Numbered from the stretch's first letter, positions 50,244 through 59,783 are shown. The stretch is DNA of 64,000 nt from Sphingomonas sp. So64.6b (GCF_014171475.1 NZ_CP048817.1:3410001-3474000); one strand, 5' to 3'. Translations and numbers: made by a program. Notes: a model not told the origin generated them from the sequence alone.

Positions 50244-53200
50244 CTACTCCGCCGCGACCATCTCCACGCTGTCGTCGAGCGGATGGCTCAGCCGGGTGAG
50301 CATTTCCTTCGGCACGACTTGCCAGAAACGGTCGACCACCCGGCCCCAATCGTCGATCAGGCTGCCCGACCATTTCGAATCCGTCGCCGCATGATGTGCG
50401 CGGACCAGATTGAGCAGCACCGATTCCCAATGCATCGACGACAGCCGCTGCCAGGTGATGCTTTCGGGGTTGGCGCGGCGTGCGAAACTGCCGTCCTCGT
50501 CATAGATAAAGGCCATGCCGCCGGTCATGCCGGCACCGAAATTGGTGCCGACCGCGCCGAGTACGACTGCCACACCGCCGGTCATATATTCGCAGCCATT
50601 GGCGCCGCAGCCTTCGACCACCACGGTTGCGCCCGAATTGCGCACCGCGAAGCGCTCACCGGCCTGGCCCGCCGCGAGCAGGCTGCCCGAGGTCGCGCCG
50701 TACAGCACGGTATTGCCGATGATCGTGTTCTGCTGGCTGACCAGAGGCGAGCTGACCACTGGTCGCACGACGATCTTGCCGCCCGACAGGCCCTTGCCGA
50801 CATAGTCGTTGGCGTCGCCGAATACCTCCAGGGTCACGCCCTTGCACAGGAACGCGCCGAGCGACTGGCCGGCCGATCCGCGCAGCCGCACATGGACATG
50901 CCCGTCGGCCAGCGTCGACATGCCGAACTTGGCGGTGATCTCGCTCGACAGGCGCGTGCCGACCGCGCGGTGCGTGTTGCGCACCGAATAGGTCAGCTGC
51001 ATCTTCTCGCCGCGCGAGAAGACCGCTGCTGCATCCTTGATCATCTGTGCATCGAGACTATCGGGCACTTCGTTACGGAAGCTGGTCAGCGAGAAGCGAC
51101 GCTGATCGTCGGGCGCATCGACCTTGGCCAGGATCGGGTTGAGGTCGAGATCGTCGAGATGCTCGGCACCACGGCTGGCCTGGCGCAGCAATTCGGTCCG
51201 CCCGATCACTTCGTCGAGGCTGCGGAAGCCGAGCCGGGCGAGGATATCGCGCACCTCCTCGGCAATGAAGGTCATCAAATTGATGACCTTTTCCGGCGTG
51301 CCGGTAAATTTCGCGCGCAGCCGTTCGTCCTGCACGCACACCCCGACGGGGCACGTGTTGGAATGACATTGCCTGACCATGATGCAGCCCATCGCCACCA
51401 GGCTGAGTGTGCCGATGCCGAATTCCTCAGCGCCAAGGATCGCGGCGATGACGATATCGCGCCCGGTCTTCAGCCCGCCATCGGTGCGCAGCTTGATCCG
51501 CCCACGCAGACCGTTGAGCGTCAGCGTCTGGTTGACTTCGCTCAGGCCCATTTCCCACGGCGTGCCGGCATATTTGATGCTGGTCTGTGGGGAGGCGCCG
51601 GTGCCGCCGACGTGGCCGGACACCAGGATGACATCGGCATGCGCCTTGGCCACGCCGGCCGCCACGGTGCCGATGCCAGCCGAGCTGACCAGCTTCACGC
51701 AGACGCGCGCACGCGGATTGATCTGCTTCAGATCGTAGATCAGCTGCGCCAGATCCTCGATCGAATAGATGTCATGGTGCGGCGGTGGCGAGATCAATGT
51801 CACGCCCGGCGTCGCATGGCGCAACTTGGCGATGAACTCGGTGACCTTGAAGCCGGGCAGCTGACCGCCCTCGCCGGGCTTGGCCCCTTGCGCGACCTTG
51901 ATCTCGATCTCCTCGCACGCGCCGAGATATTCGGCCGTCACGCCGAACCGGCCCGAGGCGATCTGCTTGACGCCGGAATTGGCGTTGTCGCCATTGGCGT
52001 ATGGCGTGTAGCGCGCCTTGTCCTCGCCACCCTCGCCCGACACCGCCTTGGCGCCGATCCGGTTCATCGCGATCGCCAGCGTTTCGTGCGCTTCCGGCCC
52101 CAATGCGCCGAGGCTCATGCCCGGTGTGACGAAGCGCTTGCGGATTTCGGTGATCGCCTCGACCTGGTCGACCGGCACGCCCTCATCGGGGAAATTGAAC
52201 TGCAGCAGGTCGCGCAGATAGATTGGCGGCAGCGATTCGACCCCGCGCGAGAATTGCAGATAGGTCGAATAGCTGTCGTTCGCGACCGAGCTTTGCAGCA
52301 AGTGCATCAGCTGCGCCGAATAGGCATGCGCTTCGCCCGTGTGGCGCTGGCGATAGAAGCCGCCGATCGGGAGCGTCGCGATAGCGGGATCGAACGCCGC
52401 CTCATGCCGCTCCGCCGCGTTGACGAACAACGAGGCATAGCCTTCGCCGGAAATCTTCGCCGGCATGCCCGGGAACAGGTCGTTGACCAGCGCGCGGCTG
52501 AGGCCGACCGCTTCGAAATTATACCCGCCGCGATAGCTGGAGATCACCGCGATCCCCATCTTCGACATGATCTTGAGCAGGCCTTCGTCGATCGCCTTGC
52601 GGTGGCGCTGGAGACAATCGTCCAGCGTCAGATCGCCGAACAGGCCGCGCTCGTGCCGATCGACGATCGACGCCTCGGTCAGATAGGCATGTACGGTGGT
52701 CGCCCCGACGCCGATCAACACCGCATAATAATGCGTGTCGAGGCATTCGGCGGTCTGGATGTTGACGCTGGCATAGGAGCGCAGGCCCTTGCGCACGAGA
52801 TGCGTGTGCACCGCCGCCGCCGCCAGCACACCGGCGATGCCGACGCGATCCGGGCCGATATTCATGTCCGACAGGAACAGTTCGCTCTTGCCCTCGCGCA
52901 CCGCCTGTTCGGCTTCGGCGCGGATCCGCGCGATTGCCGCGCGCAAATCCTCGGGCTTGCCACCGGATTCGAAGGTACAGTCGATCTCCGCCACCGCCGA
53001 CCCGAAATAGGCCTTGAGCCGGGCCCAGTCGGCACCGGTCAGCACTGGCGATTCGAGCACCAGCACGCCATCGCGGCGGTCCTCGGTGTCGAGGATATTG
53101 GCGAGATTGCCGAAGCGCGTCTTGAGCGACATGACATGGCGCTCGCGCAGACTGTCGATCGGCGGATTGGTCACCTGGCTGAAATTCTGCCGGAAGAACT

Positions 53201-54773
53201 GGCTGATCAACCGCGGCTTGTCCGAGATCACCGCGAGCGGCGTATCGTCGCCCATCGAGCCGATCGCTTCCTTCGCGCCCTCGACCATCGGCGACAGGAT
53301 CAGCTCCATATCCTCAAGCGTCTGGCCTGCGGCGACCTGACGGCGAGTCAGTTCGGCGCGGCCGAAACGCGCCGTCGCGTCGGCGGGCGGGGCGGGCAGG
53401 TCGTCGATCGCGGTGAAATTGCCGATCATCGCGCCGTAATCGGCCTCGGCGGCAAGGCGGTCCTTGACCTCGCGGTCCTTGAGCAATTCGCCCTTGTCGA
53501 GATCGATCGCGATCATCTGGCCCGGCCCAAGCCGGCCCTTTTCGACGATTGTCGATTCAGGCACCACGACCATGCCGCTTTCCGAGCCGACGATCAGCAA
53601 CCCGTCGGAGGTGCGGGTATAGCGCAGCGGGCGCAACGCATTGCGGTCCATGCCGGCGACCGCCCAGCGGCCATCGGTCATGGCAAGCGCGGCGGGGCCG
53701 TCCCACGGTTCCATCACGCTGCCGAGATATTTGTACATGTCGAGATGCGCCTTGGGCATCTCGTCCTTGCCCAGCCATGCTTCGGGCACGAGCATCAGCT
53801 TCGCTGTCGGCGCGTCGCGGCCCGAGCGGCAGATCGCCTCGAACACGGCGTCGAGCGCGGCGGTGTCCGACGCACCCGCCGGGATGACCGGTTTGATGTC
53901 CTCGGAATTGTCGCCGAACGCGAGGCTCGCCATGCGGATCTCGTGGCTCAGCATCCAGTTCTTGTTGCCGCGGATCGTGTTGATCTCGCCATTGTGCGCG
54001 AGGCAGCGGAACGGCTGCGCCAGCCACCATTGCGGGAAGGTGTTGGTCGAATAACGCTGATGGAAGATCGCGACCCGGCTCTCGAAACGCTGGTCCTGCA
54101 GGTCGGGATAGAAGACCGACAGCGATTCCGCGAGGAACAGGCCCTTGTAGATGATCGAGCGGCACGACAGCGAACAGATGTAGAAGCCCTGGATCTGCGC
54201 CGCGATCACGCGCTTCTCGATCCGCCGGCGTACGAGATAGAGGTTCTTCTCAAACTCCGCCGCGCTTGCTTCATCGGGAAGCGGACCCGCGATCATGATC
54301 TGCTCGATCTCGGGCCGCGTGGCCTGAGCCTTTTGCCCGATCACCGAGACGTCGACCGGCACCTGGCGCCAGCCATAGATCGAATAGCCTTCCTCGATGA
54401 TCACGCTTTCGACGATCGTGCGGCACGCTTCCTGCGCGCCCAGATCGGTGCGCGGCAGGAAGATCATGCCGACCGCGAGGCGGTTCGGCTGCACCTTGTG
54501 CCCCGACGCGACCACCGCATCGTCGAAGAATTTGAGCGGCAGGTCGACATGCAGCCCGGCGCCATCGCCGGTCTTGCCATCGGCATCGACCGCGCCGCGA
54601 TGCCACACCGCCTTCAGCGCATCGATCGCCGACTGCACCACGCGCCGCGAGGCGCTGCCATCGGTCGCCGCGACCAGGCCGACACCACAGGCGTCGCCCT
54701 CGAATTCGGGGCGGTACATGCCATCACGGGCGAGGCGGTCGCGTTCGGCCTGATTGGCGATCTGGCTTTTCAT
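50244..54773 (-). CDS. gltB: Glutamate synthase (NADPH) large subunit
   Basis: 1509 residues, full length. Domains in order: N-terminal glutaminase with the nucleophilic Cys in GDACGVGLVA (the Cys near residue 29 is exposed after propeptide removal), the FFRQNFSQVTNPPIDSLRE central domain, the FMN-binding synthase domain (GEGGEDKARY, SGHVGGTGASPQTSIKYAG), an Fe-S cluster motif in CIMVRQCHSNTCPVGVC, and the C-terminal beta-helix GXGXG-rich domain. With GltD it makes two glutamates from glutamine and 2-oxoglutarate. The ATG shares one base with the DUF2059 stop upstream (TGATG). Its last 41 bases are duplicated at 49761. Confidence 0.97.
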   Translation of the reverse strand: MKSQIANQAERDRLARDGMYRPEFEGDACGVGLVAATDGSASRRVVQSAIDALKAVWHRGAVDADGKTGDGAGLHVDLPLKFFDDAVVASGHKVQPNRLAVGMIFLPRTDLGAQEACRTIVESVIIEEGYSIYGWRQVPVDVSVIGQKAQATRPEIEQIMIAGPLPDEASAAEFEKNLYLVRRRIEKRVIAAQIQGFYICSLSCRSIIYKGLFLAESLSVFYPDLQDQRFESRVAIFHQRYSTNTFPQWWLAQPFRCLAHNGEINTIRGNKNWMLSHEIRMASLAFGDNSEDIKPVIPAGASDTAALDAVFEAICRSGRDAPTAKLMLVPEAWLGKDEMPKAHLDMYKYLGSVMEPWDGPAALAMTDGRWAVAGMDRNALRPLRYTRTSDGLLIVGSESGMVVVPESTIVEKGRLGPGQMIAIDLDKGELLKDREVKDRLAAEADYGAMIGNFTAIDDLPAPPADATARFGRAELTRRQVAAGQTLEDMELILSPMVEGAKEAIGSMGDDTPLAVISDKPRLISQFFRQNFSQVTNPPIDSLRERHVMSLKTRFGNLANILDTEDRRDGVLVLESPVLTGADWARLKAYFGSAVAEIDCTFESGGKPEDLRAAIARIRAEAEQAVREGKSELFLSDMNIGPDRVGIAGVLAAAAVHTHLVRKGLRSYASVNIQTAECLDTHYYAVLIGVGATTVHAYLTEASIVDRHERGLFGDLTLDDCLQRHRKAIDEGLLKIMSKMGIAVISSYRGGYNFEAVGLSRALVNDLFPGMPAKISGEGYASLFVNAAERHEAAFDPAIATLPIGGFYRQRHTGEAHAYSAQLMHLLQSSVANDSYSTYLQFSRGVESLPPIYLRDLLQFNFPDEGVPVDQVEAITEIRKRFVTPGMSLGALGPEAHETLAIAMNRIGAKAVSGEGGEDKARYTPYANGDNANSGVKQIASGRFGVTAEYLGACEEIEIKVAQGAKPGEGGQLPGFKVTEFIAKLRHATPGVTLISPPPHHDIYSIEDLAQLIYDLKQINPRARVCVKLVSSAGIGTVAAGVAKAHADVILVSGHVGGTGASPQTSIKYAGTPWEMGLSEVNQTLTLNGLRGRIKLRTDGGLKTGRDIVIAAILGAEEFGIGTLSLVAMGCIMVRQCHSNTCPVGVCVQDERLRAKFTGTPEKVINLMTFIAEEVRDILARLGFRSLDEVIGRTELLRQASRGAEHLDDLDLNPILAKVDAPDDQRRFSLTSFRNEVPDSLDAQMIKDAAAVFSRGEKMQLTYSVRNTHRAVGTRLSSEITAKFGMSTLADGHVHVRLRGSAGQSLGAFLCKGVTLEVFGDANDYVGKGLSGGKIVVRPVVSSPLVSQQNTIIGNTVLYGATSGSLLAAGQAGERFAVRNSGATVVVEGCGANGCEYMTGGVAVVLGAVGTNFGAGMTGGMAFIYDEDGSFARRANPESITWQRLSSMHWESVLLNLVRAHHAATDSKWSGSLIDDWGRVVDRFWQVVPKEMLTRLSHPLDDSVEMVAAE

Positions 54774-55402
54774 CAGTGGCGCCCCTTCTTGTCCAGCGCT
54801 TCGATCTCGGCCTTCAGCTTGGCCAGTTCGTCAGGCACCCGTTGCATCGATCGCGTCATCAGGCCGTTCATCCAGGCGCCGACATCGGGGTCGGCCATGA
54901 TCGTCGGCGCCAGCGTCAGATAGATCTGGCCCGTAGGCGTCGCGAAAAAGGTCGCCATGTCGTTCAATTGCGCGAGCGTGAAACGGCGCGCATAAGCGCG
55001 CGCCATGGCATCGAGCATGCCCGGCAGATTAGCGATCAGGTCGTTGGTGCTCGTCGTCATCTGCCGTTCCATGAAACGGTCGAACACCGCCCGAGCGCCA
55101 GGCTCCTGGTCGATCGCAGTGGCGAGTTCGGGACTCTGGGTGAACGACCGGGTAATGTTCTGCATCATCGCCGTCATGATCGATCGCATCATCTGGTCGC
55201 GCGTCGCCGGCGGCATAAGCTGATCCATCAGCGCGCGCGCCGCGGTTAACCGCGCCGGATCGACCGGCGTGGCCGGAGCCGGTGCGTTTGGCGGCGGCGC
55301 GGTCTGTGCCGATGCGGCTATCGGCAGCGCCGACGACAGGCTCGCGCAGAGCAGCATCACGCCGCTATGGGCGGAACGATCGCGGAAGAATTTGCGGGTC
55401 AT
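54773..55402 (-). CDS. DUF2059 family secreted protein (second of pair)
   Basis: 209 residues with a signal peptide (MLLCASLSSALPIAASAQ after a short charged start), a Pro/Ala linker (APPPNAPAPATPVDPARL) and an alpha-helical DUF2059 domain with ARRFTLAQLNDMATFFATPTGQIYL. The function of the family is unknown. It overlaps both neighbours (ATGA with the other DUF2059 gene, TGATG with gltB), so its translation is coupled to the glutamate synthase genes. The paralogue next to it shares the same core motif. Confidence 0.82.
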   Translation of the reverse strand: MTRKFFRDRSAHSGVMLLCASLSSALPIAASAQTAPPPNAPAPATPVDPARLTAARALMDQLMPPATRDQMMRSIMTAMMQNITRSFTQSPELATAIDQEPGARAVFDRFMERQMTTSTNDLIANLPGMLDAMARAYARRFTLAQLNDMATFFATPTGQIYLTLAPTIMADPDVGAWMNGLMTRSMQRVPDELAKLKAEIEALDKKGRH

Positions 55403-56082
55403 TTCTTCGCCTTTTCGGGTGGCGGCGGCAGGTGCTTGGTCGCTGCCTCCATCTTGGCCATCATCGCCGGCATTTCCTTCATCATCCGCGGCATGAAGGA
55501 TTGCATCGCCTGCATCATGTCGGGTCCCATCATCAGCATCATCGAATCATGCGCATAGGCCGTGCCGGTCGGGGTCGCGAAAAAGCGGTCGAGGTCGCCC
55601 AGTTCGGCGACGGTGAAGCGGCGAGCATAGGATTTGGCCAGCGCATCGCGCACCTCCGGTTCGACCTCCGTCATGATTCGCGACATCTCGCTCGTCATGA
55701 CGCGCATGGTGATTTGCATGCGCTCCTCGAAATGAGGATCGCCCGCAGCCATCGCCTCGCCCAGCGTCTCGCCCTTGTGCGTCGCGGCGTCCTTTTTCTT
55801 GTCGCCATCGGGCATGGTCGCGGCGATGTCGTCCATCTTCATGCCGTACATGCCCGACATCATGTTGCCGGCCACTTGATCCATCGCGCCGCGCATCAGC
55901 CGCTCATAGGTCCCAAGCGGCCAGACGCGGTCGATCACTGGTCGCGCGGCGGCAAGGCGCGCGGGGTCGACCGGCGCGAGTGGCGCCGTTGCACGGGTTG
56001 CGGGGATCGGGTCCGTTTGGGCGACCAATGGCGCCGGCACGGCCAACGCCAGCAGCAATGCCGATTTCAATATACAGGTCAC
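55399..56082 (-). CDS. DUF2059 family secreted protein (first of pair)
   Basis: 227 residues from a GTG at 56082 that overlaps the gltD stop (GTGA) and gives a signal peptide (TCILKSALLLALAVPAPLVAQ). The DUF2059 core is YARRFTVAELGDLDRFFATPTGTAYAHD. The C-terminal part is very rich in Met (SMMLMMGPDMMQAMQSFMPRMM), which could bind soft metals or simply form amphipathic helices. It is a paralogue of the next gene and lies between gltD and gltB. Role unknown. Confidence 0.82.
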   Translation of the reverse strand: MTCILKSALLLALAVPAPLVAQTDPIPATRATAPLAPVDPARLAAARPVIDRVWPLGTYERLMRGAMDQVAGNMMSGMYGMKMDDIAATMPDGDKKKDAATHKGETLGEAMAAGDPHFEERMQITMRVMTSEMSRIMTEVEPEVRDALAKSYARRFTVAELGDLDRFFATPTGTAYAHDSMMLMMGPDMMQAMQSFMPRMMKEMPAMMAKMEAATKHLPPPPEKAKK

Positions 56083-57518
56083 GCCGCGACCTTCACATTC
56101 GTCGCCTTCGCCTTCAGCCATTTATGCATCGCCGCCGACACGTCGCGCCCATCGCGGATCGCCCACACCACCAGGCTCGCACCGCGCACGATGTCGCCGG
56201 CCGCGAACACGCCGTCGAGGCTGGTCATCAGCGTCTTGTTGTCGACCAGCACGGTACCCCAGCGCGTCACGCCGAGTTCGGGTGCACCGAACAGATGCGG
56301 CAGGTCCTCGGCATCGAAGCCCAGCGCCTTGATCACCAGATCTGCGGGCACGTCGAAGCCGCCCTCCGGATCGATCTCCGGCGCGCGCCGCCCACTCGCA
56401 TCAGGCGCGCCGAGCCGCATGCGGCTGGCCTTCACGCCGGTGATGCTGTCGCCGGACAAGAATGCTTCCGGGGCGGACAGCCACACGAATTCGACGCCCT
56501 CTTCCTCGGCATTGGCCACTTCACGCTGTGAGCCGGGCATGTTGGCGCGGTCGCGGCGATAGAGGCATTTCACCGATGCAGCGCCCTGACGCACCGCGGT
56601 GCGCACGCAATCCATTGCCGTGTCGCCGCCGCCGATCACCACGACATGCTTGCCCGCGGCATCCAGGCTGCCATCGTCGAACGCCGGCACCGCATCGCCG
56701 AACCCCTTGCGGTTCGACGCGGTGAGGAAATCGAGCGCATCGACCACGCCGGTACTGCCGACACCGGGCGCCTTGATCGCGCGCGGTTGATAGACGCCGG
56801 TCGCGATCAGTACGCTGTCGTGACGGTGGCGCAGCTCGGCCATGCTGGCGTCGCGGCCGACTTCGAAATTATCGTGGAAGACGATCCCGCCCTGCTTCAG
56901 CCGGTCGACACGCCGCGTGACGACATGCTTTTCCAGCTTGAAGCCGGGAATGCCGTAGGTCAGCAGTCCGCCCGCGCGGTCGTAGCGGTCATAGACATGA
57001 ACGTCGTAACCGTAGCCGCGCAGATATTCCGCCGCGCTCAGCCCCGCCGGCCCCGCGCCGATGATGCCGACCGATTGTCCGCGCGGGCTTCCGACCACGA
57101 GCGGCTCGACCCAGCCTTCTTCCCAGGCGGTGTCGGTGATGAATTTCTCGACCGACCCGATCGTCACCGCCCCGTGGCCGGAGAATTCGATCACGCAATT
57201 GCCTTCGCACAACCGGTCCTGCGGACAGATTCGGCCGCAAATCTCGGGCATGGTCGAGGTCGAGTTGCTCAGCTCATAAGCTTCGCGCAGCCGCCCTTCG
57301 GCGGTGAGGCGCAGCCAGTCCGGGATATGATTGTGCAACGGACAATGCACCGAACAATAAGGCACGCCGCATTGCGAACAGCGCCCGGCCTGATCCTCGG
57401 CAGCGGGCGGGGCATAGCGATCGGCGATCTCGCGAAAATCCTCCGCGCGCAGCTTGGGTGCGCGCTTGCCGGGGAAAGCTTGTGGCGTTCCCACGAACTT
57501 CAACATGGATTCGGTCAT
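56079..57518 (-). CDS. gltD: Glutamate synthase small subunit
   Basis: 479 residues. The N-terminal Fe-S domain has its Cys set in CSQCGVPYCSVHCP and CGRICPQDRLCEGNC; then an FAD-binding GAGPAGLSAAEYL motif near residue 155 and an NADPH-binding GGGDTAMDCVRTAVRQGA near residue 290, ending with the FAD motif VFAAGDIVRGASLVVWAI. It feeds electrons from NADPH to GltB. The start at 57518 (MTESMLKF) has AGGGG close upstream; longer in-frame ATGs at 57548 and 57572 lack a ribosome-binding site. First gene of gltD-DUF2059-DUF2059-gltB. Confidence 0.95.
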   Translation of the reverse strand: MTESMLKFVGTPQAFPGKRAPKLRAEDFREIADRYAPPAAEDQAGRCSQCGVPYCSVHCPLHNHIPDWLRLTAEGRLREAYELSNSTSTMPEICGRICPQDRLCEGNCVIEFSGHGAVTIGSVEKFITDTAWEEGWVEPLVVGSPRGQSVGIIGAGPAGLSAAEYLRGYGYDVHVYDRYDRAGGLLTYGIPGFKLEKHVVTRRVDRLKQGGIVFHDNFEVGRDASMAELRHRHDSVLIATGVYQPRAIKAPGVGSTGVVDALDFLTASNRKGFGDAVPAFDDGSLDAAGKHVVVIGGGDTAMDCVRTAVRQGAASVKCLYRRDRANMPGSQREVANAEEEGVEFVWLSAPEAFLSGDSITGVKASRMRLGAPDASGRRAPEIDPEGGFDVPADLVIKALGFDAEDLPHLFGAPELGVTRWGTVLVDNKTLMTSLDGVFAAGDIVRGASLVVWAIRDGRDVSAAMHKWLKAKATNVKVAA

Positions 57519-57582
57519 CGGCCCCTCACGTTCAACAAGGGGCGCCATAACGCCGTCAACACGCTGAGTCACGGCAAAATCG

Positions 57583-57613
57583 CCATATAGGTAAGCAGTT
57601 CTTACCTATATGG
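57583..57613. promoter_or_regulatory. Perfect 13-bp inverted repeat upstream of gltD
   Basis: CCATATAGGTAAG and CTTACCTATATGG flank a 5-base centre, 65 bases upstream of the gltD start and 66 bases past the uppP stop. The arms are AT-rich and include a TATAT run, which looks more like an operator overlapping a promoter than an intrinsic terminator, but uppP termination is an alternative. Confidence 0.55.
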
Positions 57614-57678
57614 TCTTGATTTGCCGTTGGCCGCCTAATCAGAGCATATTATCGCAGATTAAAATGACCGATCCGGAC

Positions 57679-58488
57679 TTATATAGCGAGTAGCCAGATC
57701 AAGCCGATGGTTCCGACAATGATTCGATACCAGGCAAACGGCGCGAAACCATGCTTGCCCACAAAGGTCACGAACCAGCGAATTACCGCCAGCGCGACGA
57801 GAAACGACACGATGAAACCGATCGCGATCTCGGTCAGATGGGCATTGCCCAGCTCATGACGTCCATCCCACAAGGCCAGCGCGGTTGCCCCCATCATCGT
57901 CGGCACGGCGAGGAAGAAACTATATTCCGCCGCCGTCTCGCGATCGACGCCAAGGGTCAGCGCGCCCATGATCGTTGCACCCGACCGGCTCACCCCCGGA
58001 ATCATCGAGATGCACTGCACGACGCCAATTGCGAGCGCCGTGCGCCAGGTCATCTCCTCCACCGAACGCGTCGTGACGGTCTTGGCCAGCCGCTCGATCA
58101 CCAGGATCAGTATACCGCCGACGATCAGCGCGATCGACACGACGACCGGCGCGATCACCGGCGCCTCAAGCACGGCCTTGATCGCCTTGATCGCAATGAC
58201 ACCGACAAGTGCCGAGGGCAGAAAGCCGAGCAGCACGTTGCGCGTGAAGCGGATCGCGGCCGGATCGCGCGCCAGCAGGCCCCGCGCCACGCCCATGAAG
58301 CGCCCCCAGAACAACACGATCACCGCGAGAATCGCACCGAGTTGAATGACGATGTCGAAGGTCGCGTCGGCCTGCGGCAGACCAAGCAGCGCGCCGGCCA
58401 GGACGAGGTGCCCGGTCGACGACACGGGAAGGAATTCCGTCACGCCCTCGACGATGCCGAGCAGGATGATGATCAACAGGTCAGTCAC
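57679..58488 (-). CDS. uppP: Undecaprenyl-diphosphate phosphatase
   Basis: 269 residues, about eight transmembrane helices. The BacA/UppP signatures are clear: GIVEGVTEFLPVSSTGHLVLA near the N terminus (the Glu-rich active-site motif) and ISMIPGVSRSGATIMGAL near residue 160. The enzyme recycles the lipid carrier of cell-wall synthesis by dephosphorylating undecaprenyl pyrophosphate; overexpression gives bacitracin resistance. The start is a GTG at 58488 with GGGGG upstream. Single gene between gltD and an NDUFA9-like gene. Confidence 0.95.
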   Translation of the reverse strand: MTDLLIIILLGIVEGVTEFLPVSSTGHLVLAGALLGLPQADATFDIVIQLGAILAVIVLFWGRFMGVARGLLARDPAAIRFTRNVLLGFLPSALVGVIAIKAIKAVLEAPVIAPVVVSIALIVGGILILVIERLAKTVTTRSVEEMTWRTALAIGVVQCISMIPGVSRSGATIMGALTLGVDRETAAEYSFFLAVPTMMGATALALWDGRHELGNAHLTEIAIGFIVSFLVALAVIRWFVTFVGKHGFAPFAWYRIIVGTIGLIWLLAI

Positions 58489-58629
58489 GCGTACACCCCC
58501 AATGCGGCCCTGCCGCTATCCGGCCCGGGCAGCCATCACGGAGCCCCTTAGCCGTTCGTTTCGAGCGAAGTCGAGAAACCCTTGCGGCAGACCGGCGCGG
58601 CAGCGGGTCGAGCGCGATGGCGCGGAAAC

Positions 58630-59580
58630 TCAGCCGGCTTCGGAAGCCGAAATCCCGCGCACGCCGAACCGCCCCTGCCGGCGAAACCGTACCAGCCACG
58701 CCGGCGCGACCGCAGCGAGCGGCGTCGGTGCGATACCGAATGCCGCCAGGCCGCTCGCGCCGTCCGCAACGACATTGTCCCGCTGCAGCATCATCCATTG
58801 ATCACGGGTGATCGGCATGCCGGGCAGGAATCCCAGGGTCGCGATCGCCGCACCGGCAATATCCGGCAACTCGATGATCGCCGGATCGCGCCCGATCGCC
58901 CCGGCGATCCAGCGGATCAGCTCACCCATCGTCATCACATCGGGTCCGCCAAGTTCGAAGGTCTTGCCGCCAAATCGGGCCGTATCGTCAAGCGCGCAGA
59001 CCACGGCTCGGGCCGCATCGACGACATGGACGGGCTGGAACTTCACACCGGCACGAAGCACCGGCACGACCGGCGCGCTCGCGATCATTCCCGCGAAGCG
59101 ATTGACGAAGCGGTCCTCGCGCCCAAACATCAGCGACGGGCGCAGGATCGTCGCGGCCGGAAATGCGTCGCGCACCGCGGTTTCGCCTTCGCCCTTGGTC
59201 CGACCATAAGCGGCGGGCGATTCAGGATCCGCGCCGATCGCCGAGACATGCACCAGCGCGCCGACCCCGGCCGCTGTCGCGGCCTTCGCCACATTGCGCG
59301 CTCCGTCAGCCTGGATGCCCTGGAAATCACCCGCGAGCACACCGACCAGGTTGACCACAGCGTCCGACCCTTGAACGACGCGCGCCACGCTCTCGGCATT
59401 GGTCACATCGACCGCGGCAAATTGTGTCTGACCAAGGCCGCCGAGCGGCCGCAGAAACAATGCCTGACGCGGATCGCGCTGCGCGATCCGCACCCGCGCG
59501 CCACCGGCGAGCAATTCCTGCGCGACATAGCGCCCGAGAAAGCCACCGCCGCCGATCAGCGTCACCAGTTTGCCGTTCAT
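58630..59580 (-). CDS. Complex I NDUFA9-like NAD(P)-binding protein
   Basis: 316 residues, an atypical extended SDR. Rossmann motif IGGGGFLGRYVAQEL at the N terminus, RPLGGLGQTQFAAVDVTN, VNLVGVLAGDF, HVSAIGADPESPAAYGRTKGEGE (Tyr and Lys retained) and ILRPSLMFGREDRFVNRFA match the NDUFA9/NADH-ubiquinone-reductase-associated group. Alphaproteobacterial homologues are usually called complex I NDUFA9 subunit family proteins; the exact role is unclear. It faces the tRNA-Leu gene divergently. Confidence 0.85.
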   Translation of the reverse strand: MNGKLVTLIGGGGFLGRYVAQELLAGGARVRIAQRDPRQALFLRPLGGLGQTQFAAVDVTNAESVARVVQGSDAVVNLVGVLAGDFQGIQADGARNVAKAATAAGVGALVHVSAIGADPESPAAYGRTKGEGETAVRDAFPAATILRPSLMFGREDRFVNRFAGMIASAPVVPVLRAGVKFQPVHVVDAARAVVCALDDTARFGGKTFELGGPDVMTMGELIRWIAGAIGRDPAIIELPDIAGAAIATLGFLPGMPITRDQWMMLQRDNVVADGASGLAAFGIAPTPLAAVAPAWLVRFRRQGRFGVRGISASEAG

Positions 59581-59644
59581 GCCTGAAAATCCTGCTCGAA
59601 AACGCGTTATGTCCGGTATTCTCCCTGCCGCATCAGGAGCCGTG

Positions 59645-59673
59645 TTGACAAGCCCGCCACCGCTCCCCTAGAG
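59645..59673 (+). promoter_or_regulatory. Probable promoter of tRNA-Leu
   Basis: A perfect -35 box TTGACA (59645-59650), 17-base spacing and a -10-like CTAGAG (59668-59673), 17 bases before the mature tRNA 5' end. Confidence 0.6.
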
Positions 59674-59690
59674 CCCCCCGCCTACCCCGT

Positions 59691-59777
59691 GCCCAGATGG
59701 CGGAATTGGTAGACGCACCAGCTTCAGGTGCTGGCGATCGCAAGGTCGTGGAGGTTCGAGTCCTCTTCTGGGCACCA
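59691..59777 (+). tRNA. tRNA-Leu (anticodon CAG)
   Basis: 87 bases including encoded CCA. The acceptor stem GCCCAGA pairs with TCTGGGC, the D-arm contains GGTAGACGC, the anticodon arm CCAGC-TTCAGGT-GCTGG shows CAG at 59725-59727, a long variable arm (typical class II) follows, and the T-arm contains GGTTCGAGTCC. An integrase gene begins about 175 bases downstream, so the tRNA 3' end is the likely attachment site. Confidence 0.96.
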
Positions 59778-59783
59778 GATTTC

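Noticed and set aside
50283..54923. A 1546-codon open frame antisense to gltB
   Set aside because: It mirrors a full-length glutamate synthase gene with all its motifs on the other strand; long antisense frames are common in GC-rich DNA. The protein has no recognisable domain.
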